Source of the DNA: Bretschneidera sinensis
Taxonomy: Eukaryota > Streptophyta > Magnoliopsida > Brassicales > Akaniaceae
DNA: 64,000 nucleotides
Assembly: GCA_023935145.1 (NCBI GenBank)
Contig: CM043698.1
Coordinates: 21,455,001-21,519,000 of the forward strand
Reading direction: 5' to 3'
The notes below the pieces were generated by a model that did not search any database, was not told where the DNA came from, and saw only the letters and a list, made by a program, of their open reading frames with translations. Within the stretch, counting starts at the first letter, position 1, and the number at the start of each line of letters is the position of its first letter. Below are positions 40,367-62,330 of the stretch, in pieces. The position numbers were made by a program, and so were the translations under genes.

Positions 40367-42803
40367 TCATGAGGGCACATTGAAGTGAAAGAGCCAAGAG
40401 ATGACAAAGGCAAATACCATACAAGCTAGCAGGAAATTCAAGAACCGGTGACCCTGCCAGAATCTGGTCTCTGCTGGATGCACAGGTGCAGATGCTGCTG
40501 CTGATGCAGCATCATTTGCATCATTCCACTGCTCCATCAACTCAGCCTCATTTGCACCAGCAACATTGCGCGCAGTCGATCCACAGATCTCACAGGTTCT
40601 GCAATTAGATAATTAAAATGCAATTATATACAGTCAAAAGGAACATTTCATGTAGAAAAATCTAGACTGAAATTTTCTTCTTTTATTTCAGAAGAAAGCC
40701 ATTATATCAATATGGATCAAACCAATCCAATGTGGGATGGAAACGTATTTGTTGAGTCAAGAGTAAAAGCAAGAGGTGACTAAAAGGAACATCTATCTTT
40801 AATTTGCACAACCAATGCCTTGATCTGTTTATGGTCAATACTTGTTTTTACCATCTTCTTTTTTTCCCTATCATCTCATTGATATTGAGGTTTTTGTGAA
40901 AAAATAATCCATAAGAAAAGTAATCTCTGTTCAGGTCTTTTAAGATTTGTAATTAACCTATCACCCAAAAGTGTTGGTCAATATTACTTTTGGGATCATT
41001 AAATCGTGTGTCTGTATATATATATATACCAAGATCTTCTCCATTTCACTACCGATGTGGGATGTGGGTCATCACACTAGTCCTTTAAAGCTCCAAGTAG
41101 ATGAGTGGAGAAGAATTAGTGTCCTTCTAGGCCTATCAACTTGCATGACCATTAATTCTTTATGAAAATACACTTGCAAATAGTATAAAACATTTTCTTT
41201 ACAAAGGCCTTTGTAAAATTACACAATCGTTCTCTTTGTAAAGAGTAAGCACTCTATTATGAGAAATTGATCCTTCCCTATCAGTTAGTTATGATCTTAT
41301 TTCCATCAATTTGAACAAAACCATCCAAATTAACCTAATACCATAAGAAAAAAAATTGTTGAAGTATAATGAGATTTTATTGCGACTGCATTACAGAGGT
41401 CAAGAGTAGAGCGCTTCTGAACTACATGCCCCCATAGAAACAGGCCATCCAACTAGTAAAACTTGTCTTAATTTGATAATTGTGCCAACTACATTACTAG
41501 TACGTACAAGACTGCATATCATAACGCTGGACCCAAAAGTTAGAAGATTGAAACTGCCGTTCTAAATTACACTATATATGGAAATTGGCATCTGAGAAGG
41601 AGCATCTAACTCCATCAAACACAATGATATAATAAAACATAAAAACAAGAAACAGACACTTTAACCAAGATACTCCAACTTGTATAATTAGAAAGAACCA
41701 CAAAGTCATAAAGAAGAAACAGATGCCTCTTTTAATGTAAACTAGTTCCAAAAGAACTGGTGCACAGTTGGAAATACAGGCAATATGTTCTTGTGGTTCC
41801 ATCTTTTGCTTCATAATACTTTGATTCTCTTCAATCTACATTTAGAATACATATAACTACCCTTTAAATTTTTCTTTACTCTAAAAAAGTAGAGATTGTC
41901 TTCTTATTTAAGTTCCCAATAATAGGTACCTTGCATTAAGCACAGCTTCTTTTGCCAGCATTTACACCTAAATATTCGTCAAACTTTTGTGTATAGATCA
42001 AAGCAGGAAGTATCCAAAGTCAAAATCATCCAAAAATAATAACTTTAGACTATCTCTACATGAAGCAAGAACATTGAAGCCCATAGATGATAATACATTT
42101 TCACAATTTACCACGCATATAAGAAATGTAGGCATTTGATTCTAATCACACCCCAAGAACATTTGTAGCCACTTTAATTGCTAAGAATTAACAAAAGGGT
42201 ACTCTGTACTCACAACAACAAAATGCAATAAACACCAAAGATCAAAATATGGCACAAAAGACAAATATTTCACTGTGATACCATTTAAGTAACCTGAGAA
42301 CATATAAAAAGCCAGTAGCCAACAAACGGGTATTATCGGAAATAAATAAAAACACAATATTTTTAGTTTTCAATTTGATTTACTTACTTGTCTCCTTTAA
42401 TTTTGAACCAAGCCTCAGCACACTGCTTGTGGGCAGCAGCCAGATCACCTTTGCAAGAACAACCCAATTCAATAGGAAGCCCAGATTCTTGATTAGTAGC
42501 ATCCAAGCTCAGGTGACAAATCCTGCAATCCCTCTCAACTTTTGCCAAATGTACCTTGACCTCAGGAACCCCACACTCTAGATCCACTTCCACTGAACAA
42601 TCTGAAACAGAGGATCCTCTGTCCTTGACAATCTCAGTCCCTGACTCACTTGAAGAGCATCTGTTCTGCTCCTCCTCCTCCTCATCATCATCTTCTTCCT
42701 TCCGGTGACGATCACCAACACCTTGCTGCTCTTCTCTGTCAACATCATCGTCATCATCATTAACATCAACAACAATAACACGGGGTTTCTGTACCGTTTC
42801 CAT
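40367..42803 (-). CDS. RING-CH (RINGv/MARCH-type) E3 ligase with C-terminal membrane segment
   Basis: Two exons, 42388-42803 and 40367-40598, with a 1,789-bp GTAAGT...TTGCAG intron, give 215 residues. The start is the ATG at 42801-42803. The N-terminal third is highly acidic (DDDDDVD, EEDDDEEEEEQ). A C4HC3 RING-CH follows at about residues 92-145: CRIC, GCSC, HKQC and CEIC, completed across the splice junction as GDKTCEICG. The C-terminus has one hydrophobic segment (FLNFLLACMVFAFVISWLF). Family members are ubiquitin ligases that act on membranes, and a role here is inferred from that. A LINE and copia insertion lie just downstream. The partial copy at 60209-60382 lacks the RING. This is the only complete copy in the window. 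Confidence 0.9.
40599..42387 (-). other. RING-CH gene intron 1
   Basis: Non-coding. Near 41050 it contains ACCGATGTGGGATGTGGGTCA, a phrase common in plant small LTR elements, so a retroelement remnant may lie here. No open frame is convincing. Confidence 0.6.
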
Positions 42804-44619
42804 TTTCAAGACCCAGATGAGAAATCTTCATGTAATGTCTCTGAGAGGTACAGATCATCAATGCTCACTACCAAAGGTTGAAGAAGAAGCTCTATGTTTT
42901 ACCTACTAACCTCTACTAGTAACCAATCAAACCTAATGTTGTACTCTTCAGAAATAGAGTAGCTAGCTAGGAACTGTGGTAGGTTTCTTTCTCTGTCAGT
43001 TTTGAAGAGGACATGCAAAAGAGAGAGAGAGAGAGAGAGAGAAAAACAGATCAAGAAAAATCTCACAAAAACAAAAAAATTTAAATGATTTTATAGATAA
43101 TTAGTATAAAGGTGAAATTTAAAAATTAATATTATTAATAAAATTTTAATAATTATTAATAAAAAATTTAAATAAATTAAATCTAATAATTTAAATCTAA
43201 ACAAAAATTTCTTTATAAAAAAATCACATTAGTATTTAACTATATTAAATAGTGAAATGCATTGTGAATGAAGCCTTTTCTCTTTGTTTTTTTCCTACGA
43301 AATGCAAGGATTTTGATTGATAGCTTGCTTATTTAATGTAGTACTCCGTTGCAGTATATTTCACCCGATGTCACAGTGTATTTTTATTTAATTAATTGTT
43401 TAATTTTTTAAAATTTTAATTTAAAAGTTAATTAAAATTTTATGAAATTAACAAATATTTAAAATTATTTTTTGTAATTTTAAATTAATAACATAATTTA
43501 TAAAAACATTAAAATTGAATTCGCTTTAGAAAAATCAACTACGACACAGATCAGATAAATGAGTGATGTGTTGAAAGCAGATTTTTATATGTCTTCGATC
43601 ACTTGCTTTTTTAGATTGGTACTGTTTTTTATTTGGCGTGGCAGATATGGACAATCCCGGATTTTGGTGAGGAGACTTCACTTTATTTTGGAAAAGTCAA
43701 GATTGTCCATGCTGTTTCAATATAGATATTTAATTACAAAAGGTTAATTTTGGATTTCAGGTTAATAAAGTAGGAGACTAACCGAGCAAACATGGACCAA
43801 CTTACATTATTCTAAGTATATAACTACAAACAATACGGAGATGCCCAATGCTTTTTGATCCCTTTTTCATTTTTCTTTATTTTATTGAAATTACACTATG
43901 ATCGAGAGAGGAGAAAAGAAATTGAGAGAGAGGGAGAGAAAAGAAGAGAGATATGATACGACAGAAGAGAGAAAGGAACGAGGAAAAAACAGTCAGGTGA
44001 TTGAGTTTTTGTTTGAAATAAATTATTTATTGTTTTTATTTTTCTATTATTATAGAGTGAAAGAATAAAAATTAATATTTTTCTATTATTATAGAGTGAA
44101 AGAATAAAAAAAGTAAAATAAAATAAAATAATTTATTTTAACTTTCACTCACCAAATTATTTTAATTTAAAAAGATTTTGATTTGTTCATGTTAAAAAAA
44201 AATCAAACATCTCACTTTTCTTTACTTATACTTTTTTCCTGTACCAAACAATAAAAATGTATTGTCTTCTTTTCTTTTTTTTCTTTCTTTTTTCTTCTTC
44301 CTTACTCTTTTTCCTTTCTATTAATCATAATCTTAAAGTTTCGTTTAATCTAGAATAGAAATGGTTTGTATTTTAAGTTACGATTTTTAAAATGATTTAT
44401 GATAAAATAATAATAAAATTATAACTATTTAGTGAAATAATTTTTTAAAATATAATACAAATTTTTAAAAACAAAAATTATTTCATAAACATTTTATTAA
44501 AAATGTTTCACCTAATTTTTGTTTATAAAAAATTGAAATCATTTCAAAAACTTTATCAACAAGTTTTCTCAAATATAAGGATTTAAAGTTTAAACAGACA
44601 CCAATAATCACTAAACTCA
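42804..44619. other. upstream region of the RING-CH gene
   Basis: It matches 60383-62340 of copy B, so the promoter was duplicated too. It holds an (AG)n tract at 43020-43042, in the likely 5' leader, and a roughly 40-bp tandem duplication (TTTTTCTATTATTATAGAG, at about 44039 and 44078) that copy B lacks. No gene is seen. Confidence 0.6.
43020..43042. repeat. (AG)n microsatellite
   Basis: About eleven GA steps in the 5' region of the RING-CH gene. Copy B has lost it. Confidence 0.93.
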
Positions 44620-45840
44620 ATTATTCTTATCTAAGAAAGAAGAATAAATGTCACTATCAAAGTCAATACTATAGAAATAGATATATAAATAAAGCTAATA
44701 GATAAATAAATGCTTTGATAAAAAAATAAATAGTTAAAAATCTAATAAATAAAAAATGCTCTTAATATAGAAAGGAAAAAAAATTAATTGATATATATCA
44801 AGGCAATAGACAAAAAAAATAAAACTTTAAGTTTGAATATTTAAATATACACCAATGAGGAGATGAAAAAAAGTTAATAGATATTGTTAAGTCCTATTGC
44901 TTAGATGAAGTGAGAGATAAGTTTGACATTGAAATATAAAAAAATTTGAATATAATGAGAAGATATAAAATCAAATAGATATAAATAAAATATAAGATTT
45001 TAATGATGAAATAAGATAAACTGAATATTGAAATATATTTTTTTAATATAATTAGGAAACGAAAAAAGTTAATAGAAAAATGAAAATGTTTTGATAAATT
45101 TTTTTAAATATAATGAGTTGTTGAAAAACAATTAGATAAAAAAATGTCCACAGAGAAAAAGCAAATAGAAAAAGTCAGGATTTTTAAAATAAAATAACAT
45201 AAGTTTAGATAATGAAATATACAAGTCTAAGATTTTTTTTAAAAAAATGATAATTGAAAAAATCATGATTTTTAAAATAAAATAAGATAAGTTTAGATAT
45301 TGAAATATACAAAAATTGAATATATTGAGGTGATAAATGCATGGTTTGAGTAATACTTTAAGTGGAGATTAAATCAACTTTGACCAAAGAGTTAATAAAT
45401 ACTGATAAAAAGAAGAGATTTTTAAAATGAAGTATGATAATTTGTATATTGATATACAAATTTTGAATACAAAACTGATAGGTATAGATAAAACTAATAG
45501 ATAAAAATGTTGGAATATTAAGATGAAATAAGAGAGACCGAATATTAAAATATACAAAATTTTAGTATGATGAATAAAAACAAAATTTAAATATATTGAG
45601 GAAATAAAAAGACTAATAGATAAAAAAAGATGCTCTGATAAAATTTTTTGATATAATGAGTAGTTGAAAATTTGTTAGATAAAAAATATTTTGAACATAA
45701 TAAGGAGAAAAAGTTAATAAATATAGATAAATTCAATAAAAATGCAAGATTTTAAGATGAAATAAGTTGAATTTAAATATTGAAATACACAAAATTTAAA
45801 TATAATTGTGAGAAAAAAATTTAATATATATATATATATA
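44620..45840. repeat. degenerate AT-rich repeat, copy A
   Basis: Variants of AATAGATAAA, TTAAGATGAAATAAGATA and GAATATTGAAATATACAAAATTT recur many times without a fixed period. The hydrophobic open frames here, such as those with YFILIFQ, come from the composition. The same array is in copy B. Confidence 0.7.
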
Positions 45841-46657
45841 TATTGATAAAATATGGGATCAGTATATTTATTTAATGTATGTTTCATTAGCAAAAAAATA
45901 CATATTATTTTAATCAAAATTAAATATATCATGAATACTGTTACGTTTAAAAATATTTACTTTATAAATATATATCCATAATGATCTCAATATTAGCAAT
46001 TATTTCTTAAAAGTCTTACCATTTGCTTCAATTTTTGTAACTACCTCTTAAAATTCTAATGAAATTTTTGTTTATTTTAATTTTAAATATTAAACTTAAT
46101 CAAATTAATTTAGAATATTATCTAAAAAGTGTGTTCCAAATTGGCATACTTACATTTATATATCTTAAAATTAACAAAATTTTATTTTAGATATTAGAAA
46201 AAAAATAAAACTAAATAGGTAATATTTCAATCAAAACTAAATTAAATATTGTTATATTAGAAAAAACAGTTTGCACTTTGAATAACAAATACATCATCAA
46301 TCACAATGATTGGTGCACACCGCAATAGCGAGAATGCCGTGGTAGATGATTCTAAGATAGAATGTAGCTATATGCAAGTATAAAACGATATAAAATTTAT
46401 CATCAAAAGTATTTTAATTCTGTTACGATTAATATAATACCACATAAGGGGAGGAAACATGTACTATTTTTGCAGCAACCACTATTGCATGGATATTTAG
46501 ACAACAAAAAATAAGACTTTAAATAAAAAATGTATAAATATCTCTTTTTCTATTTTAAAAATATATTTTTAGTTTAATTTAAATGTTTATTATGATAAAA
46601 TAATTTTTTTTAATTACCATTTTTATCACATTTTGTTTTCATTAACAAAATATTTCT
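45841..46657. other. AT-rich sequence
   Basis: No gene. It matches copy B up to 46349, which corresponds to the window end at 64000. Confidence 0.5.
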
Positions 46658-46684
46658 GTGCATTTGCACGGGTTCACAACTAGT
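46658..46684 (+). mobile_element. candidate Helitron 3' terminus
   Basis: GTGCA-TT-TGCAC (46658-46669) can form a short hairpin. It is followed about 10 bases later by CTAG and T (46680-46684). A hairpin just before CTRR followed by a T target base is the Helitron 3' signature. No 5' end was located. Confidence 0.4.
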
Positions 46685-46877
46685 TCATTGAAAAGGGAAA
46701 AAAAATAACAAACTAGTACTAGAAATATTCTAGATTACTTGCATCAAAATGTGATCCCCAATAGCTTAACAAATCATGAAGAAACAAGTAACTCTTCCTT
46801 TATTTTTCCTTCATTCCCCATCAATCCAAATGCCCCTTCTTCTCTCCATTATATCACTAGCACTAGAATCATCGTGT

Positions 46878-47165
46878 TCAAATTTGTCGTAGACACCAAG
46901 CAAAATACTCAATCTTGCTTTTATCCGGAGGTTCATCAACTTCTATACCACACACCTTGCAAAGTGGAATACCATGTTTCGCACATTGAGGCCCAGGCTT
47001 TAGATGGTAATAAGGACTATGAGGACTCTTGTTAGAGACTCCTCCCTCATCATTATTATCAGAAAGAACTTGACAGGATTCTGTGGACAAGAAAAATCGT
47101 GGAGCCGGAGGAGGATATCGATCAAAGTCCTCAGACCCCTTATCCTTCTCTTGCTTAATAGTCAT
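46878..47165 (-). CDS. hypothetical 95-residue protein or gene fragment
   Basis: The frame starts at the ATG at 47163-47165. It is less AT-rich than its surroundings and has a protein-like composition, including PPPAPRFFLSTESC, CAKHGIPLCKVCG (two CxxC-like pairs) and VDEPPDKSK. I do not recognise a family. It may be an exon of a larger or broken gene, since no convincing splice partner was found. It lies in the part of copy A whose copy B counterpart is outside the window. Confidence 0.35.
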   Translation of the reverse strand: MTIKQEKDKGSEDFDRYPPPAPRFFLSTESCQVLSDNNDEGGVSNKSPHSPYYHLKPGPQCAKHGIPLCKVCGIEVDEPPDKSKIEYFAWCLRQI

Positions 47166-47885
47166 ATTGAACAGTAGGTTGAAGCTAATAAAGCTTTAGA
47201 TTGAAGAGATTGGGGCCAATAAAACCACTCAAAATGGGAAAACTTGTAGTTTCTTTCGGACAAACCAAGTTCTTCCAAATTAAAAATGACCTCTATTTCT
47301 CCATTTGTGAGATGATAAGAAACTATATAATTCTACATAGAGAATTTTCACATAGTTTTACCTTAAAAAATTATGTACTATTGAGTTTTTTGCATTTTTC
47401 CTTCATCTAAAAATTGCAATGGGTTTTTTAGTATTTTTTTTTGTTATAAAAATTGTACAATTTATGTAATTGAGAGTTAATAATGGATTGATTCTCATGT
47501 GGACGTAGGCAAGAGGTGTCGAACCATGTTAAAATTTTTGTGTTTATTTTTTCTTTATTTTTACTATTGTGATTGTGTGGTTGTTGATTGGGTGTTAGAA
47601 TTCTAAAAAAAATGTTAAGAAGATTGTTAATATTGACAAGAAATGTTAAGAAGTTTGTTAATATTGACAAGAAATGTTAAGAAGATTGTTAGTATTGGGA
47701 GTCATCTTGAAGGGCTCGAGTGCAGGATCATGTTGCTGTGATGATAATTAATTTTGCAGGAGTAATTAGTGCAATTCGTTGCGGGAAAGGGAGCTAGGAG
47801 TTAGGACATGCATGTAACCCCCTCTGTTTCGGGAGTTACATTCCATGGTTTTCTCAATACCTAAAACCAACTCTGACAAGCTTTT
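47166..47885. other. intergenic sequence between duplication copies
   Basis: No gene. A 31-bp tandem repeat (AAATGTTAAGAAG...) starts at 47610, 47641 and 47672. The copy B homology begins at 47886. Confidence 0.7.
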
Positions 47886-48320
47886 GAGTCCGTGGGTTCG
47901 ATCTTTTACCATGTCATTTGGGTTTTGCCCACTTTAGAGCCTTGGTAATGACATTTACTGCGGATAGAGTTTAGAATGTGTATTGGTTCTAATAATAAAA
48001 AAAATATTAGTGTTGGACAAATGAGTATCACTTGCTGTAGTGAGAAAGTTCTTAACTTAGGGGATCAGATCTTCTGCAGTTTGGATCTTGTCCAGTTATG
48101 TTATTGATAGTAAATTCGACTACCACATCATTTAAAAACACATCCTGTTCAGACTTCAATTGTGTTGTTGATGTAGCAATTGAATCTACCAACTGGACAT
48201 GATCCTAACTGCACCACCGCACAAAATCTCTAATTTAAGATGATTTGGTCCCTTAACTTAGTATTCCAATATGTAACCGTCATTACTAGCTGAATTTTCT
48301 TTTTAAAATAAAAAAGGTAG

Positions 48321-48541
48321 AAACAACATATTTTACCCAACAAAGGATGGGTTTATTCCTATTAACGTTACATAATTAGTTCATCCATCACTCCACAAAG
48401 AAGTGAATGGAAAACATTTAGGCAAATATGACAATAGGACTCCTAAACAACATATTTTACCCAACAAAGGATGGGTTTATTCCTATTAACGTTACATAAT
48501 TCGTTCATCCATCACTCCACAAAGAAGTGAATGGAAAGCAT

Positions 48542-48568
<27 letters not shown>
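48321..48568. repeat. 124-bp tandem duplication at the subtilase B 3' end
   Basis: AACAACATATTTTACCC occurs at about 48322 and 48446. The two 124-bp units each contain GTTACATAATT and the last codons of the subtilase (GACAATAGGACTCCTAA). Copy A has one unit. The frame uses the inner unit, so the protein is unaffected, and the outer unit falls in the 3' untranslated region. Confidence 0.9.
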
Positions 48569-57667
<9,099 letters not shown>

Positions 57668-57730
57668 TGTGAAGTTACTAATGAGTAGAGCAGAAAGTAA
57701 TTGGTGTTTTGCAAGATTTTTGTTAGCTTC

Positions 57731-57738
57731 TTTTTATA
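57731..57738 (-). promoter_or_regulatory. TATA box of subtilase B
   Basis: TATAAAAA on the - strand, 64 bp upstream of the ATG at 57667. It is conserved in copy A at 30982-30989. Confidence 0.68.
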
Positions 57739-59460
57739 GTGCTCTACTGCTCTGTTTTATGGTCATCCATCTTGACTCACCATCGAGGAGGAATAGTCTG
57801 AAAACATTTTAACCTCTCGAGTTTTAATCAAATTTCAATTTTAAATTACGATTAGTTTTTATACGCTTGTTTATTGGTTCCCCACTAACCAAAGCTTGGC
57901 TGTGCAAAATTGAAATTTTTATGAGTTGTTTGCATAGATGAATCAACACATCTCAAGCATGCATTGGTGGATTTTATTGGTTCAAAAGTGAAAAGACCCT
58001 CTTTGTTAATTGTTGATTACATTTCAATTACGTAGTGAAAAAAAAAACTTGACAATTAGTATAAAAGTGGGTCTCGTTGTACTCTAAATATTTGTGAAGA
58101 AATACACTATTTTCTTCAAAAACATTTTTTGGAAAAAATTTTTGGGAAAAGTTTTTGGGAAGCTGAAATTTTTTGTTTATGTGAATGTACAATAATTAAG
58201 TTTTCTTTTCATCTAAAAAAATAAAGAAAAAAAAAACCAATCCAATCAATTATTGGGGTTTGAGTGGAAAAGGACGTTCTGTAACTCCAATCCAATCAAT
58301 TCCATGTCATGCATAACTTAATTATTCGGGTAGAAAGAGAATAAAACAGAAATACACAGCTGGATTCTTGTTTCACGGCTAGAAATTAATTTATGAAATC
58401 TGAAGACAGAATAATTGCTTCCAAGCAATCAGCCAATCATGGGGCCGACATTTTGTTGTGACTTTGCCAGCACTTGTTTTTGGTAGCACTGCTTCACATT
58501 TTGTTAATGGCTACTTTTTGCAGCACTGCTTCACGTTTTGTTAATGTCTACTTTTTGCAGCACTGCTTCACGTTTTGTTAATGGCTCCAACAGAGAATGC
58601 ACTACTAGAAAAAGTAGTTTGCTTATGTCCCAATTTCACGTGCTCATTCTATTTAGGTTTTTGCAGCACTACTTCACATTTTGTTTACTTTAACTTTCAT
58701 ACATAAAACTTATGTGTAACATGTGTGAGCTTATATATGTTTCAAACTTGTGGCCGATAAGATTTTGATTTAATGTTCAAAGTTGAAATTATATTGTCTC
58801 AAGTTCGATTTTCATAGTATGTGGATTATTTTTTTCAATTTAAATGAGTTGTGGGATCTTCTGTATATGTAATGTGACGAAACAATGATATATTGTAATC
58901 AAATCAATCATTTTATTATTTGTATATAATAGTGCTTCAAAAAAAAATACACAGTTGGATTGACGTGTTTTTTGATACCCGTAAGATATCGTGGCTCAAG
59001 TTGCTTTTGAATCATTTAGACTTTACATATGTATCAAGAATTTTTCGGTTTCATGCCGATGACAAAATCTTTTAGAAAAGGTATTTTACACTATTAAGTT
59101 TTTTTTTTTTTTGAAAAAGACTTTCAAGTTTTTCTTTTCTTTTAATTTCAACATACTTAGCTCCTATTTATAAGGGACAGAGTAGAGTGACTATTTTTTT
59201 CTTCAATATAAATTTGTACAACTTCATTAGTAATACACAAAAAATTCAATAACAATTTACACTTATATCTAGGAGTAGTAATAACTATGAATAATAGTAA
59301 CAAAGCAATCAAATATTCCTTAATGATACTTTATATTAGGATGTGTAGATCTGAAAAGGAAACACTAAATGCAGTTAATCATTCTCAATTGACTTACTAT
59401 CAAGTTAGAAACACTGAATACAATAAATCTTTTTTCACAATCGTCAGATCAAATTGGGTG
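57739..59460. other. upstream region of subtilase B
   Basis: Mostly alignable with 30990-32103. It contains copy-B-specific sequence at about 58330-58970, including the 37-bp repeat listed separately. No gene is seen. Confidence 0.6.
58486..58690. repeat. 37-bp tandem repeat
   Basis: GCACTGCTTCAC followed by TTTTGTTAATG and CTACTTTTTGCA starts at 58486, 58523 and 58560. A diverged outlying copy (GCAGCACTACTTCACATTTTG) lies near 58666. It is absent from copy A. Confidence 0.9.
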
Positions 59461-59472
59461 CATAACAACATT

Positions 59473-59670
59473 TTGGGAGTTTTAGACTCCAACACACAGA
59501 GTGAATTAGGAGTAATCCCTACTACACTTATGTCCGAGCCGAAACTAAAGACTACTACGCATTTTGTGCGATGAAAACCTAAGTTTAACACCAAAAAACG
59601 CTTATAAAGAGACTCAAACCCAAACATTTATAATGAATTGAACGAACTTTTACCACTCAAACAAATGGCG
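59473..59670 (-). mobile_element. tRNA-derived SINE, copy B
   Basis: The counterpart of 32116-32320, with flanks CATAACAACATT at 59461-59472 and 59671-59682. The B-box-like region has changed by one base (GACTCAAACCC on the + strand against GACTCGAACCC), which weakens it. Confidence 0.76.
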
Positions 59671-59682
59671 CATAACAACATT

Positions 59683-60206
59683 CGATCAATTGGCACTCTC
59701 GCGCAACTCACTTATTTTCATAATAACATATTCATGTCACTACATCTGGTTGAATATTGTATGGATATACAAGTTAATTAGTGTTACTGACTGCAGATTT
59801 CTTTTTTTATTATTTTTTTTTCTAAATTCTAGCGTATGAGGACTATTTGTTCTCACACTATCAATTAGAAAATTAGAATGTCATAACTATTAATTTTATT
59901 ACTAATAGTTTTTATGAAAGTAAATAAAAATATATAATATTATTATTTTTTAAATCACTCATTGCACCAGCAATGAGTTTTAAATATATGAATAAATTAT
60001 TAAAAATATATGATATGAATAATTTTACTAATTCAAATTTGACATATGAAATAGTAAAGTAATAATTTCTTGTCATCACATATAACTTTATTAATAATTT
60101 ATCATTTTACTTTTGAAAAACAAGGCAGTATGTAAGATAAAAAAACACTGTAACAAGTGGATGATAACTTCTATTTTATAGACTCTTGTGTGTTAAATAT
60201 AGAAGT
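59683..60206. other. AT-rich sequence up to the deletion junction
   Basis: Matches 32333-32857. No gene. Confidence 0.6.
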
Positions 60207-60382
60207 CAGAGGATCCTCTATCCTTGACAATCTCAGTCCCCGACTCACTTGAAGAGCATCTGTTCTGCTCCTCCTCATCATCACATCTTGCCGGAGTCGG
60301 AGTTCCGACGATCACCAACACCTAGCTGCTCTTCTCTGTCAACATCAACAACAATAACACGGGGTTTCTGTACCGTTTCCAT
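60207..60382 (-). pseudogene. RING-CH gene fragment (first 58 codons)
   Basis: It matches 42608-42803: the start codon at 60380-60382, the VIVVDVN region, the shortened acidic tract and RCSSSESGTEIV. Homology ends at 60207, where sequence equivalent to 32858 takes over. It lacks the RING-CH domain, the intron and exon 2. The acidic tract has lost several Asp/Glu codons. It cannot encode a ligase. Confidence 0.9.
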
Positions 60383-62330
60383 TTTCAAGACCCAGATGTG
60401 AAATCTTCATGTAATGTCTCTGAGAGGTACAGATCATCAATGCTCACTACCAAAGGTTGAAGAAGAAGCTCTATGTTTTACCTACTAACCTCTAATAGTA
60501 ACTAATCAAACCTAACGTTGTACTCTTCAGAAATAGAGTAGCTAGCTAGAAACTGTGTGGTAGGCTTCTCTCTCTGTCAGTTTTGAAGAAGGCATTTAAG
60601 AGAGAAAAAAATCTCACAAAAACCAAAAAATTTAATTGATCTTATAGATGAAATTTAAAAATTAATATTATTAATAAAATTTTAATAATTATCAATAAAA
60701 ATTTGAATGAATTAAATTTAATAATTTAAATCCAAACAAATATTTCTTTATTAAAAAATTATATTAGTATTTAACTATTTTAAATAGTGAAATGCTTTGT
60801 GAATGAAGCATTTTCTCTTTGTTTTTTTCCTACGAAATGCAAGGATTTTGATTGATAGCTTGCTTATTTAATGTAGTACTCCATTGCAGTATATTTCATC
60901 CGACGTTACAGTGTATTTTCATTTAACTAATTGTTTAATTTTTTAAAATTTTAATTTAAAAATTAATTTAAAGTTTTATGAAATTAACAAATATTTAAAA
61001 TTTATTTTTATAATTTTAAATTAATAACATAATTATAAAACATTAAAATTGAATTCGCTTTAGAAAAATCAACTGCCACAAAGATCAGATAAAAATTAAT
61101 TTAAAGTTTTATGAAATTAACAAATATTTAAAATTTATTTTTTATAATTTTAAATTAATAACATAATTATAAAACATTAAAATTGAATTCGCTTTAGAAA
61201 AATCAACTACGACAAAGATCAGATAAATGAGTGATGTGTTGAAAGCAGTTTTTTATTTGTCGTGGCAGATATGGACAATCCCGGAAGTTGGTGAGGAGAC
61301 TTCACTTTATTTTGGAAAAGTCAAGATTGTCCATGCTGTTTCAATATAGATATTTAATTGCAAAAGGTTAATTTTGGATTTCTTATTAACAAAGTAGGAG
61401 ACTAACCGAGCAGAGATGGACCAACTTACATTATTCTAGTATATAACTACAAACAATACGGAGATGCCCATGCCCAATGCCCCCATCGATTAAAAGTAAC
61501 CACTTAAAATAGCTTACATTATTTTAGCAATGCTTTTTGAGCCCTTTTTTTCATTTTTCTTTATTTTATTGAAATTAGTCTATGATCAAGAGAGGAGAAA
61601 AGAAATTGAGAGAGATAGAGAAAAGAAATGAGATATAATAAGACAGAAGAGAGAAAGGAATGAGGGAAAAACAATGAGGTGATTGTTTTTTTGTTTGAAA
61701 TAAATTATTTTATTTTATTTTTCTATTATTTTGGAGCGAAAGAATAAAAAAAAAATTATTTTTCATCATGTGTTTGTTAAAGATGATGTAAAAGTAAGAG
61801 GAATGAAAAAATGACAAAAAATAATTTATTTTAACTTTTACTTACCAAATCATCTTAATTTAGAAAGATTTTGATTTATTAATGTTGAAAAAAAATCAAT
61901 CATCCCACTCTTCTTTCCTTACACTTTTCTCCTGTACCAAACAATAAAAAAGTGTTTTCCTCTCTTTTTTTCTTCTTTCTTCCTTTTTTCCTTTCTATCA
62001 ATTATAATCTTAAAGTTTCATTTAATCTAGAGTAGAAACGGTTTATATTTTAAGTTACGATTTTTAAAATGGTTTATAATAAAATTATAAAATATTTAGT
62101 GAAATAATTTTTTAAAATATAATACAAATTTTTAAAATCAAAAATCATTTCGTAAACATTTTATTAAAAATGTTTCGCCTGATTTTTGTTTATAAAAAAG
62201 TGAAATCATTTCAAAAACTTTACCAACAAATTTTCTCAAATATAAAGATTTAAAGTTAAAAAGAAACCGATAATCACTAAACTCAATTATTTTTATCCAA
62301 GAAAGATGAGTAAATGCCACTATCAAAGTC
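60383..62330. other. duplicated upstream region of the RING-CH fragment
   Basis: Matches 42804-44619. It has a copy-B-specific tandem duplication of about 133 bp: ATTAATTTAAAGTTTTATG starts at 60962 and 61095, and each unit runs to GATCAGATAAA. No gene. Confidence 0.65.

Noticed and set aside
45369..45932. Hydrophobic open frames resembling membrane peptides (also 62138-63468)
   Set aside because: They are translations of the degenerate AT-rich repeat and change freely between the two copies.
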